NCBI GenBank assembly: GCA_044222195.1
Contig: JBGANS010000021.1
Location: 1-64,000, forward strand
Reading direction: 5' to 3'
Length of the DNA stretch: 64,000 bases
Source: JAHBXE01 sp044222195
Lineage (GTDB): Bacteria > Planctomycetota > Phycisphaerae > Phycisphaerales > UBA1924
In this document: piece by piece, positions 10,001 through 16,271 of the stretch
Position numbering within the stretch: position 1 is the stretch's first letter
How the letters are laid out: each line of letters starts with the position of its first letter
Program-made: the position numbers and the translations under genes
Notes under the pieces: model-generated
Databases searched by the model: none
What the model was told of the DNA's origin: nothing
Seen by the model: the letters and a program-made list of their open reading frames with translations, nothing else

Positions 10001-10842
10001 TTCAGGATCAGAACGTCGGAGGGATTCTGGATCACCTTCACGTTCTTGAGCTTGCTCTTCATGATCGCCGCCGCGGCCTCACCCAGCTGCCGCCCGACGT
10101 GCACAAGCTCTTCACCCGTTTCCTTGTCGATGATGCTCTCGGCCGCCCACATCTCCGGCGTCACAGCCTCGGCCTTCACCGTGCTGATCTCGTAGAAGAG
10201 ACTCAGGATGTTCTCCGTCGCCGCCACCGACTCGTCGAGGCAGCGCAGGAACGTCGTCGCCGCGAGCTTGGTGCTCTGGTCGATCCGCATCGCCAGAACG
10301 TCCTTCTTCGTGACTTCGAGCTCGATCCACGAGCCGCGCTCCGGGATGATCCGCGTCGAGTGCAGCGGGCGGTCGCCTTCGCTGGACACGATCGAGAAGT
10401 CCACACCCGGCGAACGGTGCAGCTGCGAGACGATCACGCGCTCGGCGCCGTTCACGATGAACTCGCCCCCGCCCATCATGATCGGGAACTCGCCGAGGTA
10501 GATGTCCTCTTCGGGCATCTCCGGCCGTCCCTCGCGGTGCAGGCGCACAGCCAGCCGGAACGGCCGACCGTACGTCAGCCGCAACTCGCGGCATTCATCC
10601 GGTGTGTACCGCGGCTCCTCCAGCGTGTAGTGGAGGTACTCAAGCTTCATCGTCCCGTCGTAGCTCTCGATCGGGAAAACCTCACGAAGCAGCGCTTCGA
10701 GGCCGATGATCTTGTTGCGTTCCTCCGGCCCTTTGGCCAGCTGAAGAAAACGCTCGTAGGCCTCGGCTTGTGTCTGCGTCAGGTCCGGAACCTGGGTCGC
10801 ATCGCCGCGCTTGGAAAAATTGCGCACCTTGGTCGCTGCCAT
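7036..10842 (-). CDS. rpoB: DNA-directed RNA polymerase subunit beta
   Basis: The 1268-residue product is the beta subunit of RNA polymerase. Diagnostic blocks include the rifampicin pocket (FFGRSELSQVVDQTNPLS, then HERRLSALGPGG), where the residues equivalent to E. coli D516, H526 and S531 are the usual ones but N518 is Thr. PIETPEGTNIGLI and GDKMAGRHGNKGV (about residue 1005) are also present. ATG start with GAGG seven bases upstream. It lies between rplL and rpoC in the classic order, separated from rplL by 287 bp that contain an attenuator-like hairpin. Confidence 0.99.
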   Translation of the reverse strand: MAATKVRNFSKRGDATQVPDLTQTQAEAYERFLQLAKGPEERNKIIGLEALLREVFPIESYDGTMKLEYLHYTLEEPRYTPDECRELRLTYGRPFRLAVRLHREGRPEMPEEDIYLGEFPIMMGGGEFIVNGAERVIVSQLHRSPGVDFSIVSSEGDRPLHSTRIIPERGSWIELEVTKKDVLAMRIDQSTKLAATTFLRCLDESVAATENILSLFYEISTVKAEAVTPEMWAAESIIDKETGEELVHVGRQLGEAAAAIMKSKLKNVKVIQNPSDVLILNTVAEEKLEQFEAPGEYERALLKIYSKLRPGNPPQVEKAKQLFLEKFFDENRYRLGRVGRFRINRKFNLDSPEDLMFIRGEDFLRVVQYILDLRSNRQDPETGRPVAQVDDIDHLGNRRLRTLDELAVEELRKGFLKLRRTVQERMSVKDPDEIAKIADLVNSKSISSAIDFFFGRSELSQVVDQTNPLSTLVHERRLSALGPGGLNRKRAGFEVRDVHISHYGRICPIETPEGTNIGLIASMGIFSSIDDYGFLRTPYREVKNGKLTGKILDLRADEEMKAVLAPTDALELDGKLKKGMILARVNGELAEIDSGDVNYVDISPKQLVGISAALIPFLEHDDANRALMGSNMQRQAVPLIKVDPAVVATGLEKDLGKNSGMVVRARNGGTITFCDSERIIIDNSDEYVLRKYVGLNERTCLNQKPVIKLNQKVKAGDIIADGASTKMGELAIGKNVLVAFNTFDGYNFEDAIVINERLVKDDAFTSIHIDTFDVEIRETKLGREEFTRDIPNVSEKMLRNLDDAGIIRVGAYVGPGDILVGKVSPKSKTELTPEEKLLHAIFGRAGEDVKNDSLEVPAGVEGIVIGAKKFSRRLHMNEEQKKQLKKDITAYEAEMDAKAIGLFKQMTLAVEEAIGTPMVDPNTRQKVGASDIPEVILEQVKTFDIKWAKGSKETRAQAELLFRQFWPRIQAVEAEKQRKVAHMKRGDELPSGVLEMVKVYLATRRALSVGDKMAGRHGNKGVIARIVPEEEMPFMEDGTPVDILLNPLGVPSRMNVGQILETHLGWAARVLGFQAVTPVFDGATEAEVHAAVAEANQHVEEKLAEFERTGTWPHPREILAKMPKGGKIQLFDGRTGEAFTQKTTVGFMYLLKLHHLVDDKIHARATGPYSLITQQPLGGKARTGGQRFGEMEVWALEAYGAAYILQELLTVKSDDVEGRTKIYESMVKGTNKLEAGMPVAFDVLCNELKGLGMNITLEKKKLEGGSLL

Positions 10843-11077
10843 CGATATCCTCGCGATGGTTAGATATCCGCGTTCAACTGGGTCAAACGCCGGTCAATAA
10901 CTCTTCAACCTGAAATCTGTGCCCACTGCCGTATTACGCCCCGACTTGCGTCGAACGGGCAAGTGTAGCACCTCCTCGGCGCGCGATGCAAGTGGTGTGC
11001 CTGACAGAATTCAACCAAATTTCGCGCAAGCCCAGACCTTACGTCTACCAAACCGGTTGACGCCTCATCCAATGCAA

Positions 11078-11105
11078 AAGGGCCCGCGCTTTCGCGCGGG
11101 CCCTT
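11078..11105 (-). terminator. Attenuator-like hairpin between rplL and rpoB
   Basis: On the minus strand a perfect 12-bp stem (AAGGGCCCGCGC paired with its complement, GAAA loop) is followed by TTTT, 24 bp after the rplL stop. This is a canonical intrinsic terminator placed inside the ribosomal/polymerase operon. By analogy with the known partial attenuator in the E. coli rplL-rpoB spacer, it probably lowers rpoBC transcription relative to the ribosomal proteins. A separate rpoB promoter in the remaining 235-bp leader (10843-11077) is possible, but I see no confident site. Confidence 0.8.
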
Positions 11106-11129
11106 GTCGCTTTCGGTTTCGAACCGAAC

Positions 11130-11510
11130 TCAGGCGAGTTCGACCGTCGCGCCCTGCTCTTCGAGGGACTTCTTGAGCTTGTCCGCATCTTCCTTCGACA
11201 GGCCGGTCTTGACCGCCTTGCCCGGAGCATCGACAAACGCCTTCGCCTCGGCCAGGCCAAGGCCCGTCGCCTCGCGAACCACCTTGATCGTCGGGATCTT
11301 CTTCGCCGCGTCGACCGCCTTGAGAATCACGTCGAACGTGGTCTTCTCCTCGGCCTTCGCCGCCGCCGGACCCGCCGCGGCCGCCATCATGACGCCGCCG
11401 CCCGCCGCGGCCTCAATCCCGTAGGTGTCCTTCATGTACTTGCCAAGCTCGACCGCATCCTTGAGGGAAAGGCCCGCGAGCTTGTCACCGAGTTCTTGAA
11501 CGCTGGACAT
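11130..11510 (-). CDS. rplL: 50S ribosomal protein L7/L12
   Basis: The 126-residue protein has an N-terminal dimerisation helix (SSVQELGDKLAGLSLKDAVE), an Ala/Gly-rich hinge (AAAGGGVMMAAAAGPAAAKA) and the C-terminal factor-binding domain ending with IKVVREATGLGLAEAKAFVD and LKKSLEEQGATVELA. It forms the ribosomal stalk that recruits translational GTPases. I chose the ATG giving MSSVQEL (AAAGG nine bases upstream) over an in-frame TTG three codons earlier. It follows rplJ by 161 bp, a spacer that contains an octamer repeat array. Confidence 0.97.
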   Translation of the reverse strand: MSSVQELGDKLAGLSLKDAVELGKYMKDTYGIEAAAGGGVMMAAAAGPAAAKAEEKTTFDVILKAVDAAKKIPTIKVVREATGLGLAEAKAFVDAPGKAVKTGLSKEDADKLKKSLEEQGATVELA

Positions 11511-11634
11511 GTGTCTCAACCTTTTCTAACACCGGCTCAGCCATCGGCCTTGCCGTTCTTCTCACCCGCGAGGGGCCGACCACTTCGGCTCTTTAACCCA
11601 CCAGGGCCAAACGGATGCAAAATGCTGTCTTCCG

Positions 11635-11669
11635 ACTCCGTCACTGCGTATCTGCGTCACTTCGTCACT
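11635..11669 (-). repeat. 35-bp octamer repeat array after rplJ
   Basis: On the minus strand the array reads as four near-identical octamers: AGTGACGA, AGTGACGC, AGATACGC, AGTGACGG, then AGT. It begins 2 bp after the rplJ stop codon. It aligns without gaps to 35-bp arrays located inside tyrS (15570-15604) and thyX (50320-50354). Confidence 0.8.
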
Positions 11670-11671
11670 GC

Positions 11672-12220
11672 TCAGCCAGCCTTCTTCGCGATCGCCTCGC
11701 CCTTCTCCAGCTTCGTCTCGATCGCCTTGATGATCCCGGCGATGTTCGAGCCGGGTCCCTTGATCTGGCCCAGGAGCTTGCGGCCGGGGCTGACCACCAG
11801 CGTGACGACCTTCGCGATCGCCTCATCCTTGGTCGGGAACTTCGAAAGCTCCGTGACGCCGGCCTTGCCCTCGTACACCGTGCCGTCGAGGATCGCGCCC
11901 TTGAGCTCGACCTCCGGCATTTCCTTGATGAGCGCGATCACCTCGCGCGCCACCTCCACCACCGACGCCCCGCCGTACGCGAGCGCGCTCGGACCCGTCA
12001 GGAACTTCGACAGCGGCTCGAGGCTCGTCCCCTCGAACGTCTTCCTCGCCAGCGAGTTCCGGACCACCGTGATCTTGATCTTCTTCGACGCAAGCCCGCG
12101 ACGCAGCTTGGTCGCCGGGATCGCCTTCACCCCGCGGATGCTGATCACCATCGCGTCGGAGGTGCCCTCCAGTCGCGACTTGTAGTCGCTCATGATCAGG
12201 CCTTTGACAGTCTTCGACAT
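11672..12220 (-). CDS. rplJ: 50S ribosomal protein L10
   Basis: The 182-residue protein matches L10, the stalk base that anchors L7/L12 dimers and binds 23S rRNA. Recognisable blocks are MVISIRGVKAIPATKLRRGL, ITVVRNSLARKTFEG and the C-terminal stalk-binding helix with PGSNIAGIIKAIETKLEKG. ATG start with AGGAG eight bases upstream. It follows rplA by only 20 bp, so the long structured L10 leader used for autoregulation in many bacteria has no room directly upstream. Its stop is followed almost at once by an octamer repeat array. Confidence 0.97.
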   Translation of the reverse strand: MSKTVKGLIMSDYKSRLEGTSDAMVISIRGVKAIPATKLRRGLASKKIKITVVRNSLARKTFEGTSLEPLSKFLTGPSALAYGGASVVEVAREVIALIKEMPEVELKGAILDGTVYEGKAGVTELSKFPTKDEAIAKVVTLVVSPGRKLLGQIKGPGSNIAGIIKAIETKLEKGEAIAKKAG

Positions 12221-12240
12221 GGCTCAAACTCCTGCGAGGC

Positions 12241-12948
12241 TTAGTGCTCGGCCTCTTCGGCCGCGACGTGCTTGATGTGAATCCCCGGCGTCATCGACCC
12301 GCTGATGCAGATCTTCTTGATGTACTGGCCCTTGGCCGTCGGGGGCTTGATCTTCTCGATCGCGTTGATGAAGAACTCCAGGTTGTCCACCAGGTCCTTC
12401 TCCGAGAAGCTGAACTTCCCGATCACCGCGTGAACGTTCCCGCCCGTGTCGGCCCGGTACTCGACCTTGCCCGCCGAGTACTCCTTCACCGCGTCCGCCA
12501 CGTTGGGCGTCACGGTCCCGGCCTTGGGCGAGGGCATCAGGCCCTTGGGTCCCAGCACCTTGCCCAGCTTGCTCATGATCCTCATCATGTCGGGGCTGGC
12601 GATCGCGACGTCAAAGTCCAGGAATCCCTTCTCGACCTCCGCGACCAGCTCCTCGCCGCCCGCCTTGATCGCGCCGGCCGCGAGCGCCTTGGGCGCCACG
12701 TCCGACTGGCAGAACGCGATCACGCGCTTGCTCTTGCCGATCCCCTTGGGCAGCGAAATCGAGCCGCGCAGCGCCTGGTCGGCCTGCTTGGTATCGATCC
12801 CCAGGTGCATCACCACGTTCACCGTCTGGTCAAACTTCACGCCCTTGAACTTCTTGAGCGCCGCCACCGCCTCCGGAACCGTCACCTCAGCCTTGGGCTG
12901 AACGTCCAGGTTCGCGCGGTGCCGCTTGCTTCCAAGTACCTTTGGCAT
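12241..12948 (-). CDS. rplA: 50S ribosomal protein L1
   Basis: The 235-residue protein is L1, which forms the mobile L1 stalk on 23S rRNA and in many bacteria represses its own operon by binding mRNA. The family blocks are present: DQTVNVVMHLGIDTKQADQ, LRGSISLPKGIGKSKRVIAF, MPSPKAGTVTPNVADAV and KVEYRADTGGNVHAVIGK. The ATG lies 3 bp after the rplK stop, with GGAGG overlapping the rplK end, so the two are translationally coupled. Confidence 0.98.
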   Translation of the reverse strand: MPKVLGSKRHRANLDVQPKAEVTVPEAVAALKKFKGVKFDQTVNVVMHLGIDTKQADQALRGSISLPKGIGKSKRVIAFCQSDVAPKALAAGAIKAGGEELVAEVEKGFLDFDVAIASPDMMRIMSKLGKVLGPKGLMPSPKAGTVTPNVADAVKEYSAGKVEYRADTGGNVHAVIGKFSFSEKDLVDNLEFFINAIEKIKPPTAKGQYIKKICISGSMTPGIHIKHVAAEEAEH

Positions 12949-12951
12949 CGC

Positions 12952-13380
12952 TTAGCCCTCCACCGTCACGCCCATCGACCGGGCCTGGCCTTCGACAATC
13001 CTCATCGCCGCCTCGATCGAAGACGCGTTCAGGTCCGCCATCTTCTCCTGGGCGATCTTCTTGCACTGGTCCTTCGTGATCTTCCCGACCTTCTCCTTGT
13101 TCGGGACGCCCGAGCCCTTCTCGATCTTCGCCGCCTCGCGGATCAGCACCGCCGCCGGCGAACTCTTGATCTCGAAGTCAAAGCTCCGGTCGTTGTAGAC
13201 CGTCACGATGCACCCCACGACCTTGCCCTTGAGGGCACTCGTCGCGGCGTTGAACTTCTGGATGAACTGCCCAGGGTTCACACCCTTGGCGCCAAGAACC
13301 GGTCCCAGTGGCGGCGCAGGTGTCGCCGAGCCCCCGGGGGCCTGGATCTTGAAACGGTCAATGACTTCTTTCTTGGCCAT
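12952..13380 (-). CDS. rplK: 50S ribosomal protein L11
   Basis: The 142-residue protein has the L11 N-terminal proline-rich domain (IQAPGGSATPAPPLGPVLGAKGVNP) and the C-terminal RNA-binding domain ending with MADLNASSIEAAMRIVEGQARSMGVTVEG. It forms part of the GTPase-associated centre. ATG start with GGGAGG upstream. It is the first gene of the ribosomal part of the operon. The usual upstream partners secE and nusG are absent; instead a 310-bp repeat-rich spacer and a CBS-domain gene lie upstream. Confidence 0.98.
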   Translation of the reverse strand: MAKKEVIDRFKIQAPGGSATPAPPLGPVLGAKGVNPGQFIQKFNAATSALKGKVVGCIVTVYNDRSFDFEIKSSPAAVLIREAAKIEKGSGVPNKEKVGKITKDQCKKIAQEKMADLNASSIEAAMRIVEGQARSMGVTVEG

Positions 13381-13548
13381 GTGTTCCTACCTCCCAACGG
13401 CCTCCGGGTGGCACGCCTCTCCGAGGCGTGTGTCCGGCATGTCTTCCCGGCCAGGGAAGAACGGCGCGGTGGTGCGTGCGGTGCTGAAATGTCCCCTGAC
13501 GATCAGGGGGCGGAAGTATTGGCAGCGTGGCGCGGCCAGACAAGGCCG

Positions 13549-13612
13549 CAAAGAACCAAATGGCAAAGGGCCACAGGGCAAAGAACCAAATGGCAAAGGG
13601 CCAAATAGCAAA
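13549..13612 (+). repeat. Tandem 7-8-mer array (CAAATGG / CAAAGGGC), left arm
   Basis: About nine consecutive 7-8-base units of the form CAAAKGG(C) occupy this stretch of the 310-bp spacer between rplK and the CBS-domain gene. The array is complementary to the array at 13654-13690, so the two arms can form a long imperfect stem. The rest of the spacer (13381-13548) shows no gene. Confidence 0.75.
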
Positions 13613-13653
13613 TTCGAGCCCCGAAACCCCCACCGCCAGCCTACGGGACGCTC

Positions 13654-13690
13654 TCATTTGCCATTTGGCCCTTTGCCATTTGGCCCTTTG
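13654..13690 (-). repeat. Tandem 7-8-mer array, right arm, abutting the CBS-gene stop
   Basis: Read on the minus strand, CAAAGGGC and CAAATGG units alternate twice and begin immediately after the TAA stop of the CBS-domain gene. It is inverted relative to 13549-13612 and could act as a structured 3' end for that transcript. A terminator role is inferred; there is no U-tract. Confidence 0.7.
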
Positions 13691-14137
13691 TTATCCCGCG
13701 ATATACGCCTTCAAGTACCCGATCGTCTGCGTCATCTCCCTCGCCTCCGCCGCGTTCAGGTCCCCGATCGACACCATCCCCGCCAGGAGCCCCCCCTCCA
13801 GCACCGGCACGTGCCGCACCCGCCTCTCCTGCATCACGCACCTCACCTCCTCCAGCGGGGTCTCCGGCACGCACGAAATCGGGTTCGGCGTCATCACCTC
13901 TTCAACCTTCGTCTTCGATGGCGACCTCTCCATCGCCACCACCCTCGTCAGGATGTCGCGCTCCGTGATGATCCCCACCACACGTTTTTCTGCACCCCTC
14001 CCGCCGCCGCCCACCACCACGAGCGAACCGATCTTTCGCTCGTTCATCGCGCACGCGGCATCCAGAACCGATGCCGATGGCGCGATCGTCGCCACCATCG
14101 AACCCTTCACGCTCAGCAACTCGGACACCTGATACAT
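13691..14137 (-). CDS. Tandem CBS-domain protein
   Basis: The 148-residue product consists of two CBS motifs and nothing else. The first covers about residues 8-70, with VVGIITERDILTRV as its C-terminal strand and helix; the second covers about 80-140, with VEEVMTPNPISCVPE and LLAGMVSIGDLNA. Paired CBS motifs form a Bateman module that usually binds adenosyl nucleotides and acts as an energy or ion sensor. A Gly-rich loop (VVGGGGRGAEKR) interrupts the first motif. There is no catalytic partner in the same chain, and its neighbours (ribosomal genes, tyrS) do not identify a target. The array at 13654-13690 starts at its stop codon. Confidence 0.9.
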   Translation of the reverse strand: MYQVSELLSVKGSMVATIAPSASVLDAACAMNERKIGSLVVVGGGGRGAEKRVVGIITERDILTRVVAMERSPSKTKVEEVMTPNPISCVPETPLEEVRCVMQERRVRHVPVLEGGLLAGMVSIGDLNAAEAREMTQTIGYLKAYIAG

Positions 14138-14369
14138 AACGCCACTCCTTCGGCTTGCCCTGTCCGCCCGGCCCTAGGCAGACACCGCCCAGACCGGGCG
14201 CGCAGGAGAGGCTTCGCTTCATTGTCCTATCGGCCCGCCCGCTGAACAAGGCCAATTCGACGGATTATCAAGATTTCATCCCGCACCCCAATCCACAAGT
14301 CCCGATTCGGCTCGTTCCCAGCGTCTACGACTCAAGCACGTCGCGGCCGACCCGCTTGATGCGCGGCGA

Positions 14370-14462
14370 CAGCCCGAAGGGCTCGTCCGTCAATAGCCGG
14401 GGGTTGGCGCGCAGCGGCACCCCCGGTTACGCCCGCTCGGCTCCCGCACCCTGAAAGGGTGC
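14370..14462. repeat. 93-bp three-hairpin REP-like repeat, copy 1
   Basis: This element holds three successive inverted repeats: GCCC-GAA-GGGC, a CCGGGGGT/ACCCCCGG stem with a longer loop, and GCACCCT-GAA-AGGGTGC. It aligns without gaps to 16086-16178, with about 82 of 93 positions identical by eye, in the same orientation on the other side of tyrS. The 387-bp spacer between tyrS and the CBS gene contains nothing else that I recognise. Such REP-like units are often moved by RAYT (IS200-like) transposases; none is in the window. Confidence 0.85.
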
Positions 14463-14524
14463 TCGCACCCCCGAATAGCACTTCCGACCCGACATCGCCA
14501 CGATCGCGCCCTTCGGGCCGATCG

Positions 14525-15952
14525 CTACTTCCATCGCGTCACGTGCCAGCTCTTCTTCCCTCGTCTGAGAGCGATGAGCTTGCCGTGCAGCAGGTCCGAA
14601 TCCCTCAGCCGATCCTCCGCCCCCGCTTTCCGCGAGTTCACCATCACCGACCCCGACGCCAAAAACTCCTTCGCCTCCCGCTTGCTCTTCACCAGCGTCG
14701 TCTGCGTCAGAAAGTCCACCAGCGCCACCCCTTCCCCGGCCAGGAGCGCCTTCTCATGCTCGCTCGACGGCGCCGAGGCAAACACTTCCGTCAACTCGCT
14801 CTCCGACAGTCCCGAAATCTCCCCGGAGAACAGCGCCCTCGCCGCGGCCTCGGCCCGCTGCATTTCCGCCTCTCCATGCAGGAGCGACGTCGCCGCCCGA
14901 GCCAGTTCCCGCTGCGCCACCCGCTGCCCCGGGTCCTTCGCGTGCTCCGCCTCGATGGACTCGATCTTGTCCTTCGATAGCAACGTGAAGATCCGCAGGA
15001 ACTTCCCCACTTCCGTGTCCGCGGCGTTCAGCCAGAACTGGTAGATCGCGTACGGGCTGGTCCGATGCGCACTGAGCCAGATCGCGCCCGACTCGGTCTT
15101 ACCAAACTTGCCGCCGTCGGCCTTGGTCACAAGTGGCGCCGTCAACCCAAAGGCAACGGAACCGCGACCGTGAGGGAGCGGACCCGCCCCCTGCGCCGGG
15201 CGAACCTCTCCTTCCCGGGTCACCCCTTCATTCGGTGCGGCGTGCTCCCCGAATCTGCGTATCAGGTCGCCTCCCCCGACGATGTTCCCCCACTGATCGC
15301 TCCCCCCCATCTGCAACGTCACCGGCCCGGACAGCCCGAACTTCGCGAAGTCCCGAAATAGCACCAGATAGTCGTAACTCTGCAGAATCATGTAGCTGAA
15401 CTCGGTGTAACTGATCCCCTGATCGCGATTGTGCAACCGCTCGCGCACCGAGTCCTTCTGGATCATCATGTTCACCGAGAAGTGCTTGCCGATATCCCGC
15501 AGCGCCTCCAGGAAACTCAGCTTTCCCAGCCAATCAAGGTTGTTCAGGATCGGCGGCGTTTCTGCATGTGCTGCGTCACTCCGTCGCTGCGTCACTCCGT
15601 CACTCGCCTTCGCCGCATTCCCAAACACTCTCTCGAAGATCCCCCGCTGCGCCTCCACATACCCCCGCACCCGCTCTTCCGTCATGAGCTGCCGCTCCGC
15701 CGACTTTCCCGATGGGTCCCCGATCAGCCCCGTTCCCCCGCCCATCACCACCACGCTCTCGTGCCCCGCACGCCGGAAGTGCACCAGCATCATGATCGTG
15801 ACCAGGTTCCCGATCGTCAGCGAATCCGCCGTCGGATCAAATCCGACATAGGCCCGCCGCTTCCCGCTCTTGAGGTGCTCGCGAAGCGCCGCCTCATCCG
15901 TGCATTGGTGCAGCAGGCCCCGCCACTTGAGTTCGTCGATGAAGTCAATCAC
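14525..15952 (-). CDS. tyrS: Tyrosyl-tRNA synthetase with two in-frame repeat-derived insertions
   Basis: The product (475 residues from GTG 15952) charges tRNA-Tyr. The Rossmann catalytic core starts at YVGFDPTADSLTIGNLVTIM; the class I HIGH motif appears as TIGN (46-49), a divergent form. GTGLIGDPSGKSAER, SYDYLVLFRDF and QMGGSDQWGNI follow. The KMSKS loop is KFGKT (about 282-286). An S4-type RNA-binding domain closes the protein (FLASGSVMVNSRKAG). Residues 117-128 (SDGVTQRRSDAA) are encoded by an octamer repeat array. A second unusual insert (about 237-265, including PLPHGRGSV) separates the core from the KMSKS region. The start is uncertain: TTG 15958 is an alternative, and the longer upstream frame runs through a REP-like repeat and is rejected. 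Confidence 0.93.
   Translation of the reverse strand: MIDFIDELKWRGLLHQCTDEAALREHLKSGKRRAYVGFDPTADSLTIGNLVTIMMLVHFRRAGHESVVVMGGGTGLIGDPSGKSAERQLMTEERVRGYVEAQRGIFERVFGNAAKASDGVTQRRSDAAHAETPPILNNLDWLGKLSFLEALRDIGKHFSVNMMIQKDSVRERLHNRDQGISYTEFSYMILQSYDYLVLFRDFAKFGLSGPVTLQMGGSDQWGNIVGGGDLIRRFGEHAAPNEGVTREGEVRPAQGAGPLPHGRGSVAFGLTAPLVTKADGGKFGKTESGAIWLSAHRTSPYAIYQFWLNAADTEVGKFLRIFTLLSKDKIESIEAEHAKDPGQRVAQRELARAATSLLHGEAEMQRAEAAARALFSGEISGLSESELTEVFASAPSSEHEKALLAGEGVALVDFLTQTTLVKSKREAKEFLASGSVMVNSRKAGAEDRLRDSDLLHGKLIALRRGKKSWHVTRWK
15570..15604 (-). repeat. 35-bp octamer array in frame inside tyrS
   Basis: On the minus strand the octamers AGTGACGG, AGTGACGC, AGCGACGG and AGTGACGC are followed by AGC. 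The reading phase of tyrS gives SDGVTQRRSDAA; the other two same-strand phases contain TGA stops. The array interrupts the region just before NNLDWLGKLSFLEALRD, where TyrRS proteins normally have no such stretch. Confidence 0.85.
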
Positions 15953-16085
15953 GCACAAAGCGTAGCCGGACCGTATGAAGCGCTCCCCGTTGGGTCGATG
16001 CGCTCTCTCTGGTTCCAATCGCGACACGCTCGACCAACCCAGGAACCTCGACCCACCACCACGCGAGTTCCTTCGCACCATCCCA

Positions 16086-16178
16086 CAGCCCGAAGGGCTC
16101 GACCGCCAATAGCCGGGGGTTGCCGCGCAGGGGCACCCCCGGATTCGCCCGCCCCGACCCAGCACCCTGAAAGGGTGC
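16086..16178. repeat. 93-bp three-hairpin REP-like repeat, copy 2
   Basis: Direct-orientation copy of the element at 14370-14462, lying about 130 bp upstream of the tyrS start. The same three inverted repeats are conserved, and several of the roughly 11 differences lie in loops. The spacer 15953-16271 otherwise contains only the terminator at 16223-16247. Confidence 0.85.
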
Positions 16179-16222
16179 ACGAAGCTCGCCCCGCCACGAT
16201 CGCGCTCGTGACCCCGCCAATG

Positions 16223-16247
16223 AAAAACCCCCGCTCATCGCGGGGGT
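16223..16247 (-). terminator. Intrinsic terminator of the twin prepilin operon
   Basis: On the minus strand an 8-bp stem (ACCCCCGC and its complement, 5-nt loop) is followed by TTTTT, 25 bp past the stop of the prepilin-like gene ending at 16272. This is a standard rho-independent terminator. Confidence 0.85.
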
Positions 16248-16271
16248 CTCAAAATCAGCAGAACCACACGC

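Noticed and set aside
10843..11129. A riboswitch in the rpoB leader
   Set aside because: Apart from the single attenuator hairpin I could not assemble a conserved aptamer-like fold.
15953..16180. N-terminal extension of TyrRS
   Set aside because: It would translate the 93-bp REP-like repeat and has no family likeness; the conserved TyrRS sequence begins near IDFIDELKWRG.
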